DNA of 64,000 bases from Candidatus Contubernalis alkalaceticus (GCF_022558445.1 NZ_CP054699.1:2992001-3056000), one strand, 5' to 3'; positions 52,784 to 62,955 are shown, numbered from the stretch's first letter. Notes: a model not told the origin generated them from the letters alone. Made by a program: numbers and translations.

Positions 52784-53854
52784 ATGAAGGCTGTTACTTT
52801 AAATTTTTCCCGGGGAGCCTTCGGTACCCGCAAAAATTATATGTTATATTTAACTAACATTTTAAAAACTTATAATGGGCAAAAATGCCTGGTGGTGCTT
52901 CCGGGTAATTCCGGCCTAACGCTGGCCTTAAACTGGGGGGACCTGGGCACTCCTGCGCACTTCAAAGAAGCATATAAAGCATATTTAGAACTGCCTGCTT
53001 CCTGGCATGAAGATTTGCTATCCCTTCATATTCAGGCTGCCCGCCAATTATCCTTATATATAGTATGTGGAACAGACATATTAACAATTAATACAAATAA
53101 ATTTATTGCCACCCACCTGATTTCACCCCAGGGCCGTATACTGGGCTGCCAGAAACAGCTGTATCTCTCCCGGGAAGAGCGTTCTCTGGAGATTTCCCGG
53201 GGTGATAGCCTACAGGTTTTCCCAACCCCTCTAGGAAATATAGGCCTGGTGATAGGCACCGATGCTTTTTACCCGGAGGTAGGGCGGATACTGGCCCTGA
53301 AGGGAGCAGAAATAGTTTGCCATTGCGGCGCTCTCCCGGAGGAGACCCAGACAGAATCACCAGGGGAGAAAAAAAATATTTTCAATATTCAAGATGAAGA
53401 TACCGGAAATAAAGAGGATTTAGAAAAAGAATTAGCGCCTAAAAAAGATAGAATTATTTACTGGAGACAGATGTCAGGAATGTGGTCCCAGGTTCAGCAG
53501 AACCAATTTTTCTGCTTAGAAAGCCAGCTAGCTTCCTCCATCCTTGGCCGGAATTTTCAAGGAAGTTCCTATATCATGGCCCCCTGTGAAATGACCAGTG
53601 ACAAAAGTGGTTTCCTGGCCCGGGGAGGCCCCAACCTGTCCGGACTGCCCCGGAAAGATTTGACCCAAGGGAAACAGAAAAATAAAAAACAAAATGGCGA
53701 TGATCTAGACACTAACAAAACAACCGAAGGGATACTATACTCTGAACCTCAAGAGGCACTGCTGGACTTTAAAGCCCGAAAAAAAGTAATAAAAAATTAT
53801 CCCCTGTTAAAACTGCTGAACCCGGCAGCCTATGGACCCCTGCATCTCCACTAA
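52784..53854 (+). CDS. nitrilase-superfamily homologue lacking catalytic residues
   Basis: 356 residues from ATG 52784. It has the nitrilase fold pattern (VFPTPLGNIGLVIGTDAFYPE), but the Glu of FPEN is replaced (LPGN) and the catalytic Cys position (VCMDATY in its neighbour) reads VIGTDAFY. Only the Lys-like position remains (CQKQLYL). A highly charged insertion occupies about residues 195-225 and another about 295-320. It overlaps in operon with an intact paralogue 27 bp downstream, so it may be a regulatory or structural partner. Confidence 0.8.
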   Translation: MKAVTLNFSRGAFGTRKNYMLYLTNILKTYNGQKCLVVLPGNSGLTLALNWGDLGTPAHFKEAYKAYLELPASWHEDLLSLHIQAARQLSLYIVCGTDILTINTNKFIATHLISPQGRILGCQKQLYLSREERSLEISRGDSLQVFPTPLGNIGLVIGTDAFYPEVGRILALKGAEIVCHCGALPEETQTESPGEKKNIFNIQDEDTGNKEDLEKELAPKKDRIIYWRQMSGMWSQVQQNQFFCLESQLASSILGRNFQGSSYIMAPCEMTSDKSGFLARGGPNLSGLPRKDLTQGKQKNKKQNGDDLDTNKTTEGILYSEPQEALLDFKARKKVIKNYPLLKLLNPAAYGPLHLH

Positions 53855-53881
53855 AGTATGTTCAAGAAAGGAAACCGACCG

Positions 53882-54946
53882 GTGAAGCTAAATACTACAA
53901 AAGAATGGCTGTTCCTAAAATACTTAAAATGGCGAACCAGGCCTGCGCCCATAAATAAATATCTGCAATCAAAAAATATTAGCAGAACCGATAACATAAA
54001 CCTCCCCGACCCGGAAAAAATCAAAGTAGGAGCCTGCCAGTTGGAACTGAAACTGCTATCAGACCCTTTAGATTACGTAGAAATAATGTATCAAAAGGTA
54101 GAAGCTGCCGCCAAAGAAGGAGTGCAGCTTCTGGTATTCCCGGAGAATAATTCCTTCCACCTGCTGGGACTTCTTCCAGGCATAGAAGAAATGGGGGAGA
54201 CGGGAGAAGTGGGGAATGCCGCTGCAATTGAGGGTAATCCTTCCGTGAAAGTTGCGGATATTTTTCGTTCTGTGGGGCCCATGTTCAACAGAACAGCGGA
54301 AATAACCTTTTCCTACCTGGCCAGGGCTTTTGGCATGTACATCATGGCAGGAAGCTATCTTACTCCGAAGGGGGGAGAGGTCTTCAACAAAGCTTATTTA
54401 TTTGGTCCCGACGGCAGTCAACTGGGTACTCAGGACAAAGCCCACCTTATGCCCATAGAAAATGACTGGGGCCTATCCAAGGGTTCCGGTTTCCATATCT
54501 TTCCCACCCCCCTGGGCAGACTGGCAATGCCGGTATGCATGGACGCCACCTACTTTGAAACGTTTCGAATTCTAGAATATATGGGGGCAGAAGTGGTGAT
54601 GGTACCTATCGCCAACCCGGAACCTTATAACTACTGGCTGGCCCTGAGAGGTATCTGGCCCCGGGTGCAGGAAAGTTTAACCTATGGAATAAAGAGCGCC
54701 CTGGTAGGAAATCTGCTGGGTTATACCCTGACGGGAAAAGCGGGCATATTTGCTCCCCTGGAACTGACTCCTGAAGGGGACGGAGTCCTGGCAGAGGCAA
54801 AAACTTCGAATGAAGAAACGCTGATTACAGCGGAAATAAACCTGTTGGCCCTTGGGGAACTCAAAAAAAATCATCCCTATCTGGGAGACAGGAATGATAA
54901 TCTTCAACAAAAATATTTCCCTGGGATTTACCAAAATACACCCTAA
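53882..54946 (+). CDS. carbon-nitrogen hydrolase (nitrilase superfamily), catalytic triad intact
   Basis: 354 residues from GTG 53882 (AAGGA 8 nt upstream; ATG 53858 has no site). Glu in FPENNSF, Lys in DKAHLMP and Cys in VCMDATYFE form the nitrilase triad. Members hydrolyse amides, carbamoyl groups or nitriles; the specific substrate is unknown. The 50-residue N-terminal extension is unusual. Confidence 0.85.
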   Translation: MKLNTTKEWLFLKYLKWRTRPAPINKYLQSKNISRTDNINLPDPEKIKVGACQLELKLLSDPLDYVEIMYQKVEAAAKEGVQLLVFPENNSFHLLGLLPGIEEMGETGEVGNAAAIEGNPSVKVADIFRSVGPMFNRTAEITFSYLARAFGMYIMAGSYLTPKGGEVFNKAYLFGPDGSQLGTQDKAHLMPIENDWGLSKGSGFHIFPTPLGRLAMPVCMDATYFETFRILEYMGAEVVMVPIANPEPYNYWLALRGIWPRVQESLTYGIKSALVGNLLGYTLTGKAGIFAPLELTPEGDGVLAEAKTSNEETLITAEINLLALGELKKNHPYLGDRNDNLQQKYFPGIYQNTP

Positions 54947-54957
54947 AGCTGGTTCTG

Positions 54958-56283
54958 CTACCCCCCAACAGGGGGTATTGTTTTTTCATAAGAAAGCACT
55001 TCTTTTTCAGGGTATTTCATGAAAGCCAGGCTCCCCAACAGAATGAATACAGCGGCCACGGGACCGGTGAGCTGAATCCCCAGAGGACTGGCAGCAGTCT
55101 GTCCAAAAAACTGCATTAAAAGCCCCGTGATGAAGGAGGACAGCCCCATAACTATTTTTAATACAAAGCCCTGGGCACCAAAGTACATAGCCTCCCGCCT
55201 CTGCCCCGAGAGGCTTTGTTCCACATCGGTTATGGAAGCCACTATGGCATCAGGCAGAACGAACAGACTGGCTAAAGGAATACCTGCAAAACCCATAATC
55301 AAAAGCCCAAAATTATAGGGGCTTAGCCCCAGGTAACCCCCTCCCAGGAAATAAAAGAAAGGAAGCACCAGGACAAAAAGAAACATGGAAATTACCATTA
55401 CTATTTTGGGCCCCATTTTTTTAGCAAGAATATTAACTAGAGGAAAAGTTAACACAGCCATTCCAAAGGTTACGGCAAAAAAGATAGAAGTCTGTTCTTC
55501 CTGAAGACCCAACAAAACTGTAACATAAAAGGGCAGCCCCAGTGTAATAATATTAAATCCAAACCAGAAAGTAGCGTTTCCAACCAGGTAAATACGAAAA
55601 GCCCTATTTTTGAATGTAGTCATTACTGCATCAATTAACCCCAGGGTCGCCGGCAGAGATTGAGCATAATCCTTCTCTTTTATTAAGGCCGGAAGGTACA
55701 TAAACAAGAGGCCCAAAAAACCCAGGCTCCATATCATACCCTTAAATCCTAAAGCAGCAATTAAGAGACCGGACCCCACCAGGGCTACAGCCACTCCCAG
55801 AAGAGAAAAAACTGCTCGTAGAGTTGCCAGATCCACGCGATCCCTGCTGGTCCTTGCCAACTCCGGCAAAAGCGCCAGGTAAGGACAAACATATACGGTA
55901 AAAAGAAAGAAATACATTCCCACCAGAAGGGCAAGGTAAACCACGTTAACCACACTGTTCCCGGCCACCGGAGGGTAAAATAGAGCTACAAAAACAATAA
56001 AGTAAAAGATACCTCCCACAAGCATGAAAGGAATTCTCCTCCCTAACCTGCCCTTAAAGTTATCGGACCACAAGGCCACCATGGGATCTGCCACCGCATC
56101 CACCACTCTTCCCAGGAGCATAATAGTCCCAAACACCACCGGCATCATCAGAGGCTCCCCCCCTGCAGGGGAAGTAATGTAATAATACATAAGCCAGGTT
56201 AGCACAATCCTATCAATCATTGCCCAACCCGCTGAAGAGGAGGCATAAAGCATCTTCCCTGAAAAGGGCAGCTTTTTTAACAT
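54958..56283 (-). CDS. GPH-family (MelB-like) sugar/cation symporter
   Basis: 441 residues, twelve hydrophobic segments, and the GPH pattern VVDAVADPMVALWSDNFKGRLGRRIPFMLVGG. GPH carriers import glycosides, pentosides or hexuronides with a cation. It follows a glycosidase gene on the same strand (about 115 bp apart), suggesting uptake of the substrate that enzyme acts on. Confidence 0.9.
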   Translation of the reverse strand: MLKKLPFSGKMLYASSSAGWAMIDRIVLTWLMYYYITSPAGGEPLMMPVVFGTIMLLGRVVDAVADPMVALWSDNFKGRLGRRIPFMLVGGIFYFIVFVALFYPPVAGNSVVNVVYLALLVGMYFFLFTVYVCPYLALLPELARTSRDRVDLATLRAVFSLLGVAVALVGSGLLIAALGFKGMIWSLGFLGLLFMYLPALIKEKDYAQSLPATLGLIDAVMTTFKNRAFRIYLVGNATFWFGFNIITLGLPFYVTVLLGLQEEQTSIFFAVTFGMAVLTFPLVNILAKKMGPKIVMVISMFLFVLVLPFFYFLGGGYLGLSPYNFGLLIMGFAGIPLASLFVLPDAIVASITDVEQSLSGQRREAMYFGAQGFVLKIVMGLSSFITGLLMQFFGQTAASPLGIQLTGPVAAVFILLGSLAFMKYPEKEVLSYEKTIPPVGG

Positions 56284-56398
56284 TATCTCGACTCTCCCTC
56301 CTTATTGTTTACATAAGTTCTGGACCTAACCTTTTAGACATGATTCTGCTAAAACGTTAAGCTGCCTTAGGGGCTTGTCCGGTTCCGGTAACCTCTCC

Positions 56399-58405
56399 TT
56401 AATCTCTCGTTCCGTAAACTTTCCAAAGGGCATAGGCCAGAAATCCAGAAGCAGAAGCAAAGGCCAGCCCTGTGGAAGCCCTGCCCGTTGAAGGGTTCAC
56501 CGTTTCACAGAAAAACCCGTTGTCCATGGTAACATTATAAAAAAAGCTGCCCTCCGAAAGGTTTAGGGACAAGAGGTCATTTACCCCCGACAAGGGCCAC
56601 GGGTTACCTGCATGTCGGGAAGCAGCCCCTCCTTTAACCTTACCCTCCTGACAAAAATAAGGGTTATGATAAGAATTCACCCACTTCACAGTATTTACAT
56701 AAACAGGATCTTCTTTAGAGCAAAAGCCATAATGAGCCAACAGCTGAAGGCTCCCCGGGGGATTGTCGTACAGTTCATTATTCCCCTCACCGTCCACTGA
56801 CCAGGCAAACATGGGACCCAGTGGACCGTCTACTACTCCCAGCCGATAAATAATTTCTTTTAAACCCTCTGCCATTCCTCTGAAATTTTCTAAGAAATTA
56901 ATATGTTTGTTCTCCTGTAAATCTGCCAAAAAATCCAGCGCCCTCTGAGCCAGGCCATTATCATAAATCAAAAAAGGATACTTTACCGGGTCATCTGAGG
57001 GGTCCAAAAAAGTGCTGAACAGGCCGGTATCTTCATCTCTGCAGGACAGAAGCTTATCCGCCACAGTAACTATACCCTTTTTAATAAGCCCCTCTTTTAT
57101 TATACTCCAGTCACCGGCAGCAATCACATAATTTTTTAGGGCCAGAAGGTAAGCGGACAGCTGGTCCAGCTCAAAACCAGGATACAGTAAAACTCCATTT
57201 ATATAGTGAGCGTGCTCCCCGGCTTTATCCAGATGATGAGAGTATACCCTGACCAGAACCTCCCGGGCTATCTTAAGATCTACAAGCAGTAGACCGGGAA
57301 AACTCCATAGAAGACAGTCCCGACCCCAAAAGGCAGCGCTCACATAATAATTAGGACTACGGGAGGTGACCGGAATCAATTCATCTGTATCTATGGTTCT
57401 CCCCAGGGCATAGAAAAAATTGAAGAAGAGATTTTGGTCCGCCATTGACCTGACTGTATTATCATCACAACCGACTGCGGTTTCACCGGCGGTCTCTATT
57501 CCTTCCGTCCTTTTTCCCTCAAGGCCTTCCCCAATTGACCAATTTTCTTCTGTTTGCAGTCCATTATTGAACTCATTCCCAACCTTTCTCACTGCTTCAT
57601 TATAACTGCCTGAAATGTCCGGCTCCGGAAACATCTCCCGCTGCCGCAGCCAATTAACCGTATCTTTAAAAAGCTTTTGAAACCCATGCCGTCGGAGATC
57701 TACCACAGTAGTGGCAGCACCGTCCCCTTCAATATTTAAAGCGATATATAGTGGAATACTTTTTTCCTCTCCAGGGTTAAGATATATTTGCTCCCCGGTA
57801 ACTGCCCTTTGAGCACCCGGCGACTGCTCTTCAACGTGCCAGGACCGGCCGCCTGCCATTCCCAGGGCCATAGATACCAGGGGCAGCCCGCACCCGGCCT
57901 CCATCACCAGGCTTCCGGTCCATTTATCAAAGAAGGCCCGCCGCTGGACCTCTAATTCCCGGCTTTTAAAAATCACCAGATTAAGTTGAGCCCAGTCAAC
58001 TTCAAAGCCGGCTTCCAGGGTTATAGGCTTAATACCTGGATTATTAACCTTAAGACAGTATACTCCCCCTCTATGTCCCGGGGGAAAATATATTGATCCT
58101 TCCACCTGAAGTTTTTTAGAATCCAGCATAAAGGCCGGAATCCAGGAGTGCAGGTAATTCCAGGAAAGTTTATTTGACAGGGGAAATTCTTTTCCCTCCA
58201 ATCGAATAAAAGGCGAGAGCAGTGTTTTTTTTGCTTCTCCCCTGAACTCTAAGAGGCCTTTCGCTCCTAAATGCAGAGCGTTTACAGAACAGACACCCCC
58301 CTGCATGGGATCAATATCCGGCAGAGATATATATTGATTTCCAGTTAGATAAAAATGACGGTAATCCTGTATTTCTTCAGGGACAGTCAAGATATCTTCA
58401 GACAT
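56399..58405 (-). CDS. six-hairpin glycosidase, glycogen-debranching/GH125-like
   Basis: 668 residues. N-terminal beta-rich domain (1-260), a variable Glu/Gly-rich linker (about 270-320), then an (alpha/alpha)6 domain with YVSAAFWGRDCLLWSFPGLLL, YPGFELDQLSAYLLAL and DNGFFCETVNPSTGRASTG. Such catalytic domains occur in amylo-alpha-1,6-glucosidases, GH125 mannosidases and related enzymes; the substrate is not decided. It lies upstream of the GPH transporter. Confidence 0.75.
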   Translation of the reverse strand: MSEDILTVPEEIQDYRHFYLTGNQYISLPDIDPMQGGVCSVNALHLGAKGLLEFRGEAKKTLLSPFIRLEGKEFPLSNKLSWNYLHSWIPAFMLDSKKLQVEGSIYFPPGHRGGVYCLKVNNPGIKPITLEAGFEVDWAQLNLVIFKSRELEVQRRAFFDKWTGSLVMEAGCGLPLVSMALGMAGGRSWHVEEQSPGAQRAVTGEQIYLNPGEEKSIPLYIALNIEGDGAATTVVDLRRHGFQKLFKDTVNWLRQREMFPEPDISGSYNEAVRKVGNEFNNGLQTEENWSIGEGLEGKRTEGIETAGETAVGCDDNTVRSMADQNLFFNFFYALGRTIDTDELIPVTSRSPNYYVSAAFWGRDCLLWSFPGLLLVDLKIAREVLVRVYSHHLDKAGEHAHYINGVLLYPGFELDQLSAYLLALKNYVIAAGDWSIIKEGLIKKGIVTVADKLLSCRDEDTGLFSTFLDPSDDPVKYPFLIYDNGLAQRALDFLADLQENKHINFLENFRGMAEGLKEIIYRLGVVDGPLGPMFAWSVDGEGNNELYDNPPGSLQLLAHYGFCSKEDPVYVNTVKWVNSYHNPYFCQEGKVKGGAASRHAGNPWPLSGVNDLLSLNLSEGSFFYNVTMDNGFFCETVNPSTGRASTGLAFASASGFLAYALWKVYGTRD

Positions 58406-58536
58406 TTCTTATCCTCCTGTGAATTAAAACTTATTTTTTAACCTTCCTACTTTTTACGAAACCCTTCCAGGATAATTAATAATACTCATTGAATATTATA
58501 GTAGTGAAGAATTGACTCCAAAGGAAGTGAAGGATT

Positions 58537-58842
58537 TTGTTCCCTACAGAAATATCCATATTTTTAGGCTGCACAGCTGGTTTTGCCCTGATGGGCCTGG
58601 TCTCATTTTTTTTGATAGCAACTATTTTAAACGTATTTAATATAAACAACCCATGGAAATCTCTCATCCTTTTTCCCCTGGTTTTGGCTTTAATTCTTTA
58701 CTTGATGCTCATTTTCTCCAATATAATATATGGATCCTCCAACCAACTGAAAACATATTTATTTATAGCCTTGGTTGGGTTCCCCTGCGGTTGGTTTTTG
58801 GGGCTAATCGTTTACTTCATTTTAAAAATATTCAAAAAATAA
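58537..58842 (+). CDS. small membrane protein (101 aa)
   Basis: TTG 58537 after AAGGAAGTGAAGG. Three to four hydrophobic helices with short loops, ending ILKIFKK. Not recognised; no operon partner. It lies in a short divergent space between the glycosidase and adenine deaminase genes. Confidence 0.55.
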   Translation: MFPTEISIFLGCTAGFALMGLVSFFLIATILNVFNINNPWKSLILFPLVLALILYLMLIFSNIIYGSSNQLKTYLFIALVGFPCGWFLGLIVYFILKIFKK

Positions 58843-58947
58843 AAATAGACGCTCTTAGAAGAAAATTATTTCATCCCCGCTTTAGCTATGCCTAAAGGAA
58901 GGGACTTCTGGCATGGGTGATATATTACATACTGCATTTGAAAATCT

Positions 58948-60693
58948 TCACACATCAAGAGACGTAAACTGAAAAAGGTCTACATCAACTAAACCCCGGT
59001 CTGTCAGCTTCAATGAAGGGATTACCGGCAGCGCTAAAAAAGACATGGTTAGGAAAGGATTTTTAGGTTGGGCCCCCAGTTTATGAGCTGCCTTCACCAC
59101 AGCTTCCATCCCCTCAGCCACTTCTGCCGCATTTTTCTGGGACATAATCCCCGCAATCTCCAGGGGTAGTGAGGCCTTTACCCTTCCCCCCTGTGCTACC
59201 GCAAAACCTCCCTGCATATGCACTATCTGTTTTAAAGCTGCATACATATCCTCATCATTAGTTCCTACTATAATAATGTTATGGGAATCATGGGCCACAC
59301 TAGATGCTATGGCCCCAACTTTAAGTCCCATTCCCCGGACCAGACCCAGGCCAACATTACCAGTACCCCGGTGACGTTCCACTACGGCAATTTTTAATAC
59401 ATCCCTCTCTGGGTCCGAAAGGATCATATCCTGCTGCTTTTTAGGTGAAAGAACTGACTTCTTAGTGACAACCTGGTCGGGGATAATATCAATAACGCGG
59501 GCCTTTTCCCCTTGAAGCCGTAAAGTAAACATATCTGGAGAAAAGATCTCTTTTAAATTTACACTTTTTAATATCTGCTCCGGCAGAGATGAGGTTTCTT
59601 TTAGGATTCCTGTTACTTCTCCACCCCGGTAAACCACCCGGCCGTTTTTAATAACCACAGTAGGTTGGAAAGATACCAGGTCCGAAACCACCACCAGGTC
59701 TGCCCGATACCCCGGGGCCACTGCACCCCGGTTCATCAATCCATAGGTTCCGGCGGTATTAATGGTAGCCATTTTTACAGCAGTTATCGGGTCAAGTCCC
59801 TGGCTGACCGCTTCCTTAAGGACATGATTAATATGACCACGGTTCATCAGATCATGGGCCTCCAAATCATCAGAGCCAAACAGAAACTGAGAATAATTGT
59901 TGTGCCTTACGGCGGGGAGAAGATCCCTTAAATTTCGGGCTGCCGTGCCCTCCCGAATAATAACCTTCATCCCCAGCGAACTTTTCTCTTGAGCTTCCTC
60001 TAAGGAAGTGCATTCATGGTCCGTGTGGATGCCTGCTGCCAGATATGCCTGAAGGTCACCTCCCGACAGCCCCGGAGAATGGCCATCAATAGTTTTATTT
60101 AATTTCTTCGCCAGGGACAGCTTCTCCATTACTTCGGGATCTTTATAAATAACTCCGGGAAAATTCATCATTTCCCCCAGTCCCAAAACCCGGGGATGTT
60201 TTAACAGATCTCCAATTTCCTTTACCGTGAGCCGTGCCCCGGAAGTTTCCATGTCCGTAGCAGGTACACAGGAGGGCACGGTAAAGAAAAAATCTACCGG
60301 AAGTCCTTCACTAGAGTTCAGCATAAATTCCACTCCCGAAACACCCAGGACATTGGCGATTTCATGGGGGTCAGCAATAACCGCCGTAGTTCCCCAACTC
60401 AGTGCAGCTTCCGCAAAGTACCTGGGGCTCAAGAGACTGCTTTCAATATGAATATGGGCATCAATTAATCCTGGTATGAGGTAGGCACCCTGCAAATCAA
60501 TAGTTTCACCGGCCTGCTTATAATTCTCTCCAACCCCAGCAATAGTATCTTCCACAACAGCTACATTGGTTTTAACTATTTCCCCGGTAAATACATTTAC
60601 TACCTGGGCGTTGAGCAGCAGCAGGTCTGCAGGCTGCTCTTCCCTGGCCGTATTAATAATTCTGGCCCACCGTTCTTGGTTCAATTTATCCAT
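58948..60693 (-). CDS. ade: adenine deaminase
   Basis: 581 residues, standard length. The amidohydrolase metal site is visible: GLIDAHIHIESS, DPHEIANV, HSPGLSGGDL, then DHECTSLEEA and the C-terminal VAHDSHNIIIVG. Adenine deaminase (AdeC) converts adenine to hypoxanthine. It belongs with guanine deaminase at 39863 to purine salvage. Confidence 0.94.
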   Translation of the reverse strand: MDKLNQERWARIINTAREEQPADLLLLNAQVVNVFTGEIVKTNVAVVEDTIAGVGENYKQAGETIDLQGAYLIPGLIDAHIHIESSLLSPRYFAEAALSWGTTAVIADPHEIANVLGVSGVEFMLNSSEGLPVDFFFTVPSCVPATDMETSGARLTVKEIGDLLKHPRVLGLGEMMNFPGVIYKDPEVMEKLSLAKKLNKTIDGHSPGLSGGDLQAYLAAGIHTDHECTSLEEAQEKSSLGMKVIIREGTAARNLRDLLPAVRHNNYSQFLFGSDDLEAHDLMNRGHINHVLKEAVSQGLDPITAVKMATINTAGTYGLMNRGAVAPGYRADLVVVSDLVSFQPTVVIKNGRVVYRGGEVTGILKETSSLPEQILKSVNLKEIFSPDMFTLRLQGEKARVIDIIPDQVVTKKSVLSPKKQQDMILSDPERDVLKIAVVERHRGTGNVGLGLVRGMGLKVGAIASSVAHDSHNIIIVGTNDEDMYAALKQIVHMQGGFAVAQGGRVKASLPLEIAGIMSQKNAAEVAEGMEAVVKAAHKLGAQPKNPFLTMSFLALPVIPSLKLTDRGLVDVDLFQFTSLDV

Positions 60694-60769
60694 AAATACC
60701 CTCCTGCTGAAATAGTAAGTTGTTTACCCATATATTCTCTTATTTTACGCATCTTCCTTTAAGGTAACA

Positions 60770-60794
60770 AAAAACAACTCACTTGTCCAGTTGT
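60770..60794 (-). terminator. terminator of the 2-hydroxyacid dehydrogenase gene
   Basis: ACAACT/AGTTGT stem followed by TTTTTT on the minus strand. Confidence 0.6.
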
Positions 60795-60848
60795 AAGGGT
60801 TTTTCCGTCCTTGTCTTTCTTATTTTCCAGTAGAGAACTCCCCCACTG

Positions 60849-61904
60849 CTACACAGGCTGAAGATCTTTAGACCGATTTTTTTTCTCTCCTACCGTGTAA
60901 CGGGGATTTCCTCGAATATAAGCCCGTATGTTTTTCACCGTAGTGCGGCGGATGCGATGAATGGCCTCTGTGCTGTAAAAGCCAATGTGGGGGGTGATAA
61001 CCACATCTTCCCGATGAAGGAGAATATGATTTCTTACCAGCTTCTGCAGAGAATCCTGGGGTAATTCAGGGGAAAAGAGTCTATGTTCTTCAAGAATTAA
61101 TGCTTCTCCCTCCAGAACATCCAGTCCCGCACCAGATATAATACCATCCTCCAAGGCCATCAGAAGAGCCTCTGTATCTACCAGTTCCCCCCTGGCTGTG
61201 TTGATGAGCAGAGCCCCTTTTTTAATTATTTGAATATTTTCTTTATTTATCATGTGATAGGTCTGCTCAATCAGAGGAGCATGTAAGGTTATTACATCTG
61301 AATTTTTCAGAAGCTGGTCTAAAGGTACATACCTGAACCCCAAAATTTCTGCTAAAAAAGGCTGCTTATTTACATCATAAGCCAACACCTCCATGCCGAA
61401 TCCCCGGGCCATGCGAATTACATGGAGACCGATATGTCCGGCTCCAATCACTCCTAAGGTTTTATCTTTCAAATCAAACCCCTTAAGGCCAACTAAATCA
61501 AATTTATCCCGGGCGGTACGATAAAAAGCCTTATGTATATTCCTGGATAGGGAAAGAATTAAAGCAAAGGTGTGCTCCGCCACTGTGTTTTCCCCGTAAA
61601 CCGGAACATTAGATACTATGATGTCATTTTTATTGCAGAACTCTACATCAATATGGTCATATCCGGTGGAACGGGTGGTTATATATTTTAATGCGGGCAT
61701 TGACTTTATTACCTTTTCAGTAATTTTAGAATATACAAATACACTAAGTATTTCCGTATCTTTTAATTCATCTTTATACTTTTCCACATTATCCTCGGTC
61801 AAAATTTCCTCCTGAAATGCTATGGATACATCCTTTCGCAGGCTTTTTCGAAAATATTCCTTTTCTTCCTTTTCTATTTCAACAAGCATAACCTTTGGCT
61901 TCAT
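60849..61904 (-). CDS. D-2-hydroxyacid dehydrogenase (D-lactate dehydrogenase-like)
   Basis: 351 residues. NAD site GVIGAGHIGLHVIRMARG, catalytic Arg in INTARGELVD, Glu in the LDVLEGE region and His in ITPHIGFYSTEA. The family reduces 2-keto acids such as pyruvate to D-hydroxyacids. A lactate racemase homologue begins at 63054, which makes a lactate-related substrate plausible. Confidence 0.88.
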   Translation of the reverse strand: MKPKVMLVEIEKEEKEYFRKSLRKDVSIAFQEEILTEDNVEKYKDELKDTEILSVFVYSKITEKVIKSMPALKYITTRSTGYDHIDVEFCNKNDIIVSNVPVYGENTVAEHTFALILSLSRNIHKAFYRTARDKFDLVGLKGFDLKDKTLGVIGAGHIGLHVIRMARGFGMEVLAYDVNKQPFLAEILGFRYVPLDQLLKNSDVITLHAPLIEQTYHMINKENIQIIKKGALLINTARGELVDTEALLMALEDGIISGAGLDVLEGEALILEEHRLFSPELPQDSLQKLVRNHILLHREDVVITPHIGFYSTEAIHRIRRTTVKNIRAYIRGNPRYTVGEKKNRSKDLQPV

Positions 61905-62048
61905 TTATAATCACCTCGTATTATCTTATATACCCTATTATTTTCTCTATAGAGGGAACTAATATACGATAATAAAAGAAAACTTCACCTCCACATTTTA
62001 ATTGCACAATTTAAAGCTTGTAATTGTAACAAGCTTAAGTGCCAATAT

Positions 62049-62086
62049 AAAAAAGGTGTTCTATAAAAAAGAATCACCTTTTTTTA
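62049..62086 (-). terminator. terminator of rnhA
   Basis: AAAAAAGGTG-x-TTC / GAA-x-CACCTTTTTT hairpin past the stop at 62134, with poly-U on the minus strand. Confidence 0.85.
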
Positions 62087-62133
62087 AAATATAAACTAAT
62101 AACTTGTGCGTAAAAAGGGCTTACCCTCTCAAA

Positions 62134-62577
62134 CTAATTTCTCCTCCTAGTAATTTCTGCCCGGGCCAGTTCATCACAGCGATTGTTGTATACGTTGTCT
62201 GCATGCCCTTTTACTTTAATAAACTTTACTTTATGTTTAGCGGCAAACTTCAGAAGTTCCTCCCACAGATCCTTATTTTCCACCGGTTTTTTTTGCGAAG
62301 TCCTCCAGCCGTTTTTCTGCCACCGGTCCAACCATCCCTGGTTAAAAGCGTTCACCAGGTAAGCACTGTCGCTATATAAGGACACATCACAAGGATACTT
62401 CAGCGCCTTCAGTGCTTCCACCGCCGCCTTCATTTCCATCCGCTGGTTAGTAGTTTGAGGCTCCCCACCGGAAATCTCTTTCTTTTTGTCACCATACATC
62501 AAAACTGCCGCCCACCCCCCCGGACCGGGATTACCGGAGCAGGCTCCATCGGTATATATTTCTATATGCTTTTTCAT
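62134..62577 (-). CDS. rnhA: ribonuclease HI
   Basis: 147 residues from ATG 62577 (AAGGAGAATT upstream). Catalytic acids are visible in [34 protein letters not shown] and [13 protein letters not shown]. It degrades the RNA strand of RNA-DNA hybrids. Confidence 0.95.
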   Translation of the reverse strand: MKKHIEIYTDGACSGNPGPGGWAAVLMYGDKKKEISGGEPQTTNQRMEMKAAVEALKALKYPCDVSLYSDSAYLVNAFNQGWLDRWQKNGWRTSQKKPVENKDLWEELLKFAAKHKVKFIKVKGHADNVYNNRCDELARAEITRRRN

Positions 62578-62701
62578 AATTCTCCTTAACACCTCCAAAT
62601 CCTTTGAGTCTATTGACCCCATGAGTAGGTCACTGTACTTTTGGTAAGTATACCATGATTACCACAAAATTTCCATAAGACCCTATCTGCTCCTGAAATC
62701 C

Positions 62702-62810
62702 AGTTAACTGGTTTCAGCAAGCTGAAAACATCGGAGAATCAGGTAGAGACTCTACTCCAACAGATTTTAAGCCCCACCTACGCTAACGCTTAGAGGTGGG
62801 GGTCCTATTA
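62702..62810 (+). repeat. three-hairpin intergenic repeat, copy 5
   Basis: Same 107-bp unit in plus orientation. First hairpin GTTTCAGCAAGCTGAAAA, third CCCCACCT...AGAGGTGGGG. The flanking 62578-62950 is AT-rich with nothing else recognised. Confidence 0.9.
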
Positions 62811-62955
62811 AAAATATCCTGCCTGACTTGGTGCTTAAATTAGTATACAGCTAAAATTAGTAAGCACCTGTTAATAAGTTTTTTGTCTTATAATATAATT
62901 GCCCAAAACTGCAATTAATGTTAATATGTCACTAATATAATTATGCATATATATT

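Noticed and set aside
52651-52857. 68-codon plus-strand frame before the nitrilase pair
   Set aside because: It overlaps the start of the nitrilase-like gene and has no ribosome binding site or recognisable features.
4394-62810. CRISPR array
   Set aside because: The repeated units are dispersed kilobases apart in both orientations, with no regular spacers and no cas genes.
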